From CAZJYI01 sp964550025 (GTDB lineage Bacteria; Verrucomicrobiota; Kiritimatiellia; UBA8416; CAYOBW01), in NCBI GenBank assembly GCA_964550025.1, contig CAZJYI010000290.1:1-8812 (forward strand): a stretch of 8,812 nt of DNA, written 5' to 3'. A program made the position numbers and the translations under genes. The notes under the pieces are model-generated. The model ran no database searches. It worked only from the letters and a program-made list of their open reading frames with translations, and was not told where the DNA came from. Each line of letters starts with the position of its first letter. Positions within the stretch are counted from its first letter, which is position 1. Shown here piece by piece: positions 4,793 through 8,812 of the stretch.

Positions 4793-6469
4793 ATGAAACG
4801 ACTGATTTGCGCAGGACTCTGGTGCGCGCTGCTGGCGAGCTCAGCGCCCGGGGCGGGGTTCCCAGCAGAGGTATTGCTGCCGGAGGAGCACGAGGCCATC
4901 AACGTAACGCGTGGGATCGACCTGGCCTTTGACAGGACAAACATGTACGTCACGTCTTACTGGGGGCACTACGTGGCCGTGTTCGACCGGGAGGGCAACG
5001 AGGTCAATCGCTTCGGCAACGGGCGACTCAACTACCCATGCGGAATCGCAACAGACGGTGACCGAGTTTACATCACGGAGTCGTGGGTTACCGACCGCAT
5101 ACAGGCATTCAAAACGGATGGCACGTTCCTGTGGCAGAGGGGCAACTCGGGTTCCGGTCAGGGCCAATTCAACGACCCCACAGACTGCTGCGTAGTCAAT
5201 GGCCTGCTGTACGTGACCGACGATAGAAACCACCGCATACAGGTATTCACAACCGGCGGCGACTTTGCGTTCTCTTGGGGCCAGGCGGGCGGCCTTCCCG
5301 GTGAGTTCAATCAGCCGCACTCAATCGCCTCGCTTGAGGACCGAATCTACGTCTTGGACAACAATGGCCACGTCCAGGTCTTCTCGCTGACGGGAGACTA
5401 TATCCGCTCATTCGACGTAAATCAGACAAGAGTAGGTGGCGGATGGAACATCTGCTGCTCACTGGCGCTGGATGGTGCAAACGTCTTTGTTGGCGCGACA
5501 GACAGTGACAGGAAGGACGCATATATCTTCGTCTACGATTATGAAGGCAACGAGGTGTTCCGGCACCACAACAAATGGAGCGGCACAATGACTTCGCCGC
5601 CCACCCAGGGGAATCCTCTCAGCCATCCGTACGGGCTGGCCTTTCGTGACGGTCAACTCTTCATCGCAGACTACGGGCGCTTCAAGGTAATCCCTACGCG
5701 CCGCGTCTTCCGCACGCCCGGTTCGCCGGCTTCGCGCACCAACAGCCTTCCTCGTGCCGTGGTGCGTTCGGCCGTCCAACGCGTAGGGTCGGGCGTGGTG
5801 GACATCGACTTCGAGGTCGTCGATGCGAATTCGCCGACGGTCATGGTCCACGCGATTGCCTTCGAGGGGGACGCCACGACCCTGGCCAAGGCCATCCCGA
5901 TGCGGACGTTTGTCGAGGGCACCGAGACCAACCTTGGGGCTGCGGTGCACACGGGTGTAACGAACCGGCTGAGCTGGGACGCAAGCGCGGATTGGGCGGC
6001 CGACTACGGGGACGTGCGCATGGCCTTCCTGTGTCGCGAGGCGCCCCGGGACCTGCTCGACCTGCATTTTCTCGAGCTTCCGGCTTTGTACGGCAACCCG
6101 GCGGTGACGATCAATCGCGTCGCGATCACCCAGCAGGATCTCCTGCCAGTCTGGATATGGCTCGTGGCAGCCAACGATCCCGCCGTCCGGTTCGACGCGG
6201 GGGCGGTGTACGGCGTGGGGGGAGGATACCACGACGAGCTGCTCGCCGACGACTCGGGCACAACCGCGGAGGGCCGGGCGTTTCTCTTCGCCCGGTTGGG
6301 CATTCGCGAGGCAACGGCAGCGGAGCTGCAGTACGCGAGGGAAGCCACCACCCCCGGTTCCGTCACGAAGTGGAGCTCGCGTTTCAGAATTGATGGACGG
6401 CCCACCCACGTGAACGAGTTCTGTTTTGACACCGGTTCGACTGAAGGCTGGTTCGTGGTTGAAGAGTAG
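4793..6469 (+). CDS. A2: exported NHL-repeat beta-propeller protein, paralogue of A1
   Basis: From the ATG at 4793 the protein has 558 residues. The signal peptide is MKR plus a hydrophobic core to about residue 18, with cleavage probably near residue 21. Residues ~38-305 are clear NHL repeats, each with a hydrophobic strand, a YVTD/YITE/YVLD-type strand and an R-I-Q-V/A-F strand: for example LLYVTDDRNHRIQVF, RVYITESWVTDRIQAF, LFIADYGRFKVI. Residues ~320-430 are the Fn3-like domain (VVDIDFEVVDANSP, RTFVEGTETNLG, LSWDASADW). Residues ~440-558 are the C-terminal domain shared with A1 (GVGGGYHDELL, EGRAFLFARLGIREAT, NEFCFDTG). The propeller is more canonical than that of A1 and contains two CC pairs (DCCVV, ICCSL) that A1 lacks. 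B2 starts 24 nt downstream in the same frame. It probably binds a ligand at the surface or in the periplasm; the ligand is unknown. Confidence 0.88.
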   Translation: MKRLICAGLWCALLASSAPGAGFPAEVLLPEEHEAINVTRGIDLAFDRTNMYVTSYWGHYVAVFDREGNEVNRFGNGRLNYPCGIATDGDRVYITESWVTDRIQAFKTDGTFLWQRGNSGSGQGQFNDPTDCCVVNGLLYVTDDRNHRIQVFTTGGDFAFSWGQAGGLPGEFNQPHSIASLEDRIYVLDNNGHVQVFSLTGDYIRSFDVNQTRVGGGWNICCSLALDGANVFVGATDSDRKDAYIFVYDYEGNEVFRHHNKWSGTMTSPPTQGNPLSHPYGLAFRDGQLFIADYGRFKVIPTRRVFRTPGSPASRTNSLPRAVVRSAVQRVGSGVVDIDFEVVDANSPTVMVHAIAFEGDATTLAKAIPMRTFVEGTETNLGAAVHTGVTNRLSWDASADWAADYGDVRMAFLCREAPRDLLDLHFLELPALYGNPAVTINRVAITQQDLLPVWIWLVAANDPAVRFDAGAVYGVGGGYHDELLADDSGTTAEGRAFLFARLGIREATAAELQYAREATTPGSVTKWSSRFRIDGRPTHVNEFCFDTGSTEGWFVVEE

Positions 6470-6493
6470 GCCGGCAACACGCCCGACCAAACG

Positions 6494-8812
6494 ATGAGAA
6501 GGCACGACAGAGCGAGTAGAAGCAGAGCGGCATGGCCGCGCACGCTCATACTGTGCCTCGTTTCGGTCTCCGCCTGCGCCCAGACCGTCCAGTACGAGCA
6601 GCGCACCGAGCCGCTTGGGTTGTTCGGTCAGGTTCAGGATGTGCCCGTAGGCACATCCGTTTCAACGACGAATGCCCCAATGACCACCGGCGGCTATCGG
6701 TTTCACTCGTGGTCGCTGAATGCGGTGACCAATCGCGATGAGCTCGGGCGCACCCGGAACCCTGTGACGTTTCGCATACTCGAGGACACTGTCGCCGTCG
6801 CGCATTACCTGGACGCGTCTCTGGATTCCAACACGAACGATATCCGCGACTGGTGGGAGTTCTCGTACCAGCCCGGATTGAGCACCAACGTGAACAGCGA
6901 CGGCGACGGCGACGGATTCACATTCCTCGACGAGTATCACCACGACCTCCACCCCTCCGTGGTCGACCGCATGCATGAAGGCGGTTTCACCGTAGGGTTC
7001 TCTCCGCAGACGTACCTGTTCTTCCGCACAAACGTGGTCGTGCCCGACTCCAACGAGGTCTACTATGTCGAGCGCAGCGATCCGGAAGGTCTGATCCCCA
7101 CGGTCGACGTGATCACGAACAAGGGGCTCGTGATGACCTACGCCGACCTGACGAACCTGAGCGAAACACATCGCTTCGGCTGCTGGACGGTGAATGGCGC
7201 CGTGCAGACCGACGCCCTGGGCAGGGCGGCCGCGGAGTTCTCGCTCGAACTGGTGACCAACACGACGGTCATCGCGCATTTCAGGACCGAAGCGCAGGAC
7301 GAGGATGGAGACGGCCTCCGCGACTGGCAGGAGTTGAACTACCTCGGCACAACGAATCACCCCGCCGAGGCAGACCCGGATGGCGACGGACACACGTTGG
7401 CGGACGAGCTCCCCTACGCTTACCATCCGGCCATTCCCGACCGCATTCGTGACGGCAGCTACACGGTGGGCTTCTCTCGGGACACACGGGTGATTGCCGA
7501 TACGAACCTCGCGGTCTTTGCCGTGCGCAGCAACCCGCTGGGCATCGTCGGCAGCACGGAGACGATCACCCCCACGGGAACCAACATCACGCTGCGCAAC
7601 GTCTCCGAGCTGGGCGGGGAGGCCCGATTTGTCTACTGGTCGGTGAATGGAGCCATACAGGTCGACGCACTGGGCCAGGGGCTGGAGAGCCCCGCCTTCA
7701 CATTCCTGAGCAACACCCTTGCCGAGGCGCGCTTCGTGCCCCGAACCGATGACCTGGACGAAGACGGGCTGGCTGACTGGCTGGAGTGGCGCTACTTGTC
7801 CGGCACGAATCAGGGCGCGGAAGCCAACGCGGACGGTGACGCCTTCACGCTCGACGACGAGCTTCGGTACCATCTCCACCCCGTAATCCCCGATCGCATA
7901 CACGATGGCGGCTACGCGGTTTCGTTTGCGGGCATTGACCCGCCCAACACCAACCCGCCCCAGGTGCTGTACACCCAACGCAGCAGCCCGCCTCTGCTGG
8001 TCGAGACTACTCGCCGCCATGTGGACATCCACAGCACCATCCGCGTTCCGAACGCCTTCGGCTTTCCGGGCAGCAAGGCTTTCTGCTACTGGACCCTGAA
8101 CGGGACGATCCAGACCGACGGCCTCGGGGCGGCCGCCAACACGTTTGAGTTCACCATCGCGACCAACACCACGGCGGTTGCCCACTTCATCGATGCCTCG
8201 CGGGATGACGACAATGACGGCTTGCCCGACTGGTGGGAGCTCAACCGATTGATGACGACCAACGCATCACCCGCATCCGATCCGGATGCCGACGGGTTCA
8301 CGGTAGAGGAGGAGTACCGCTATCACTTCAACTCCGGGATTCGTGACCGGATGCGCGATGGTGGCTACCTGGTGTCCATGTCCAGAACTATGCGGCTCGA
8401 CTTTCAGTTCTTTCCCAGGGTGGAGGACTCGCTGGTGAACGGCGCGCCCGGGGTGTTTTTCACCGTCGACACCGCCACCACCGGGGTCTTCCGGGTCACC
8501 GCCAACTCCCATCCCGCCGTCGGGGATTGGGACGGAGACGGAGATCTGGACCTGTTCGTGGGGGGCTCGAATGGAGTGATGCGCGTCTTTGAGAACGCCG
8601 GCTCACCGCAGGTGATGAACCTGGTGGAGCGGACGACGAACTTCTCCGTCATGGCGTCGGTGTGGGCGGGGATCACGAACCCCGCGCCGGCGCTGGGGGA
8701 TTGGACGGGGGATGGGTGTGCGGATTTGGCGGTCGGCGGGGAGACGGGGGGTGTTCGACTCGTTGTCTCGCCGGGTTCGTTCCGTGGGGACGCCCTCACG
8801 GGCGCACTACCA
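6494..8812 (+). CDS. B2: exported beta-module/Ca-loop repeat and FG-GAP protein (3' partial)
   Basis: The frame is open from ATG 6494 to the window end, giving 773 codons without a stop. ATG 6494 is the only start codon between the A2 stop and the signal peptide, although no clear Shine-Dalgarno site precedes it. The leader is arginine-rich, with hydrophobic core LILCLVSVSAC. V-S-A-C (25-28) fits a lipobox, but cleavage after ACA is also possible. Four full units follow (6581-7003, 7004-7477, 7478-7930, 7931-8383), each with a beta half (YWSVNGAIQ, CYWTLNG, VAHFIDAS) and a Ca-loop half (DEDGDGLRDWQE, DPDADGFTVEEEY) ending in motifs like IRDGSYTVGFS. FG-GAP blades GDWDGDGDLDLFVGG and GDWTGDGCADLAVGG follow, without the B1 frameshift. 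Comparison with B1 predicts roughly 140 further residues. The role is probably surface attachment or ligand binding, by domain content only. Confidence 0.85.
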   Translation, partial: MRRHDRASRSRAAWPRTLILCLVSVSACAQTVQYEQRTEPLGLFGQVQDVPVGTSVSTTNAPMTTGGYRFHSWSLNAVTNRDELGRTRNPVTFRILEDTVAVAHYLDASLDSNTNDIRDWWEFSYQPGLSTNVNSDGDGDGFTFLDEYHHDLHPSVVDRMHEGGFTVGFSPQTYLFFRTNVVVPDSNEVYYVERSDPEGLIPTVDVITNKGLVMTYADLTNLSETHRFGCWTVNGAVQTDALGRAAAEFSLELVTNTTVIAHFRTEAQDEDGDGLRDWQELNYLGTTNHPAEADPDGDGHTLADELPYAYHPAIPDRIRDGSYTVGFSRDTRVIADTNLAVFAVRSNPLGIVGSTETITPTGTNITLRNVSELGGEARFVYWSVNGAIQVDALGQGLESPAFTFLSNTLAEARFVPRTDDLDEDGLADWLEWRYLSGTNQGAEANADGDAFTLDDELRYHLHPVIPDRIHDGGYAVSFAGIDPPNTNPPQVLYTQRSSPPLLVETTRRHVDIHSTIRVPNAFGFPGSKAFCYWTLNGTIQTDGLGAAANTFEFTIATNTTAVAHFIDASRDDDNDGLPDWWELNRLMTTNASPASDPDADGFTVEEEYRYHFNSGIRDRMRDGGYLVSMSRTMRLDFQFFPRVEDSLVNGAPGVFFTVDTATTGVFRVTANSHPAVGDWDGDGDLDLFVGGSNGVMRVFENAGSPQVMNLVERTTNFSVMASVWAGITNPAPALGDWTGDGCADLAVGGETGGVRLVVSPGSFRGDALTGALP
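6581..8383 (+). repeat. Four intragenic repeat units of B2
   Basis: Four units of about 140-158 residues end in EGGFTVGFS, DGSYTVGFS, DGGYAVSFA and DGGYLVSMS. All four keep both the beta half and the Ca-loop half, unlike B1 unit 3. They resemble one another more in the Ca-loop half than in the beta half. Confidence 0.75.
6637..6658. repeat. Perfect 9-bp stem, 4-nt loop hairpin near the 5' end of B2
   Basis: GGATGTGCC pairs with GGCACATCC around the loop CGTA, inside codons for QDVPVGTS. The core TGCCCGTAGGCA resembles the REP-like hairpins (TGCCCGTAAGGGCA) but no GTAG/CTAC foot is present. It may be a decayed copy, an mRNA structure or chance. Confidence 0.5.
8497..8790 (+). repeat. Near-identical FG-GAP block, copy in B2 (partner at 3957-4250)
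   Basis: This copy encodes blades 1 and 2 and ends in the same CCGTGGGGAC context where the REP-like element begins. The G-tract is interrupted here (CGGCGGGG) and the frame is intact. Confidence 0.85.
8788..8812 (-). repeat. REP-like hairpin f, inside B2, cut by the window end
   Basis: The hairpin CGCCC-TCAC-GGGCG lies at 8791-8804 and CTAC at 8807-8810. It sits at the position homologous to the element at 4251-4275 in B1 and continues the reading frame as GDALTGALP. Further elements may follow beyond the window, as they do in B1. Confidence 0.7.

Noticed and set aside
6662..8185. Minus-strand open frame of about 507 codons opposite B2, and similar ones at 2279-3034, 3116-3973 and 5459-6505
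   Set aside because: They lie opposite well-supported + strand genes with clear domains. They encode no recognisable motifs or signal peptides, and are typical antisense open frames of GC-rich coding DNA with biased third positions.

Overview
The window carries a tandem array of genes for large exported, repeat-rich proteins, all on the + strand. GC is high, gene starts are Shine-Dalgarno or weak, and the proteins combine NHL propellers, a Fn3-like domain ending in a W-D-A-(G/S) motif, aspartate-rich LPDWYE calcium-type repeats and FG-GAP/VCBS blades. This mix suggests a PVC-group bacterium, most likely Kiritimatiellota or a relative. That assignment comes from remembered family style, not from a marker gene. 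I see no RNA genes, CRISPR arrays, integrases or transposases.

Layout. Two paralogous gene types alternate with a period of about 4.3 kb: A (signal peptide, NHL-like propeller, Fn3-like domain, conserved C-terminal domain) and B (signal peptide, beta-module plus Ca-loop repeats, FG-GAP propeller). The order is the tail of B0 (2-361), A1 (446-2161), B1 (2183-4676, with a one-base frameshift in a G9 tract at 4195-4203), A2 (4793-6469) and B2 (6494 to beyond the window end). A and B are separated by only 21-24 nt in both pairs, so each A-B pair is probably co-transcribed. The B-to-A gaps are 84 and 116 nt and show no convincing terminator or promoter, so the whole array may be one operon. The proteins probably act at the cell surface or outside the cell. 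No enzymatic function can be read from them.

The most unusual feature is a family of short hairpin repeats with a GTAG tetranucleotide at the hairpin foot (CTAC when read from the other side), the architecture of REP sequences mobilised by RAYT (TnpA-REP) enzymes. Several copies, including two head-to-head inverted pairs, sit inside the B coding sequences. They lie in the loop between FG-GAP blades 2 and 3 and are read in frame as protein. The stems differ between copies but keep pairing, and B1 and B2 share one insertion point. The C-terminal FG-GAP blocks of the B genes are nearly identical at DNA level while their N-terminal repeats are strongly diverged, which suggests gene conversion or modular shuffling at the C-terminus.
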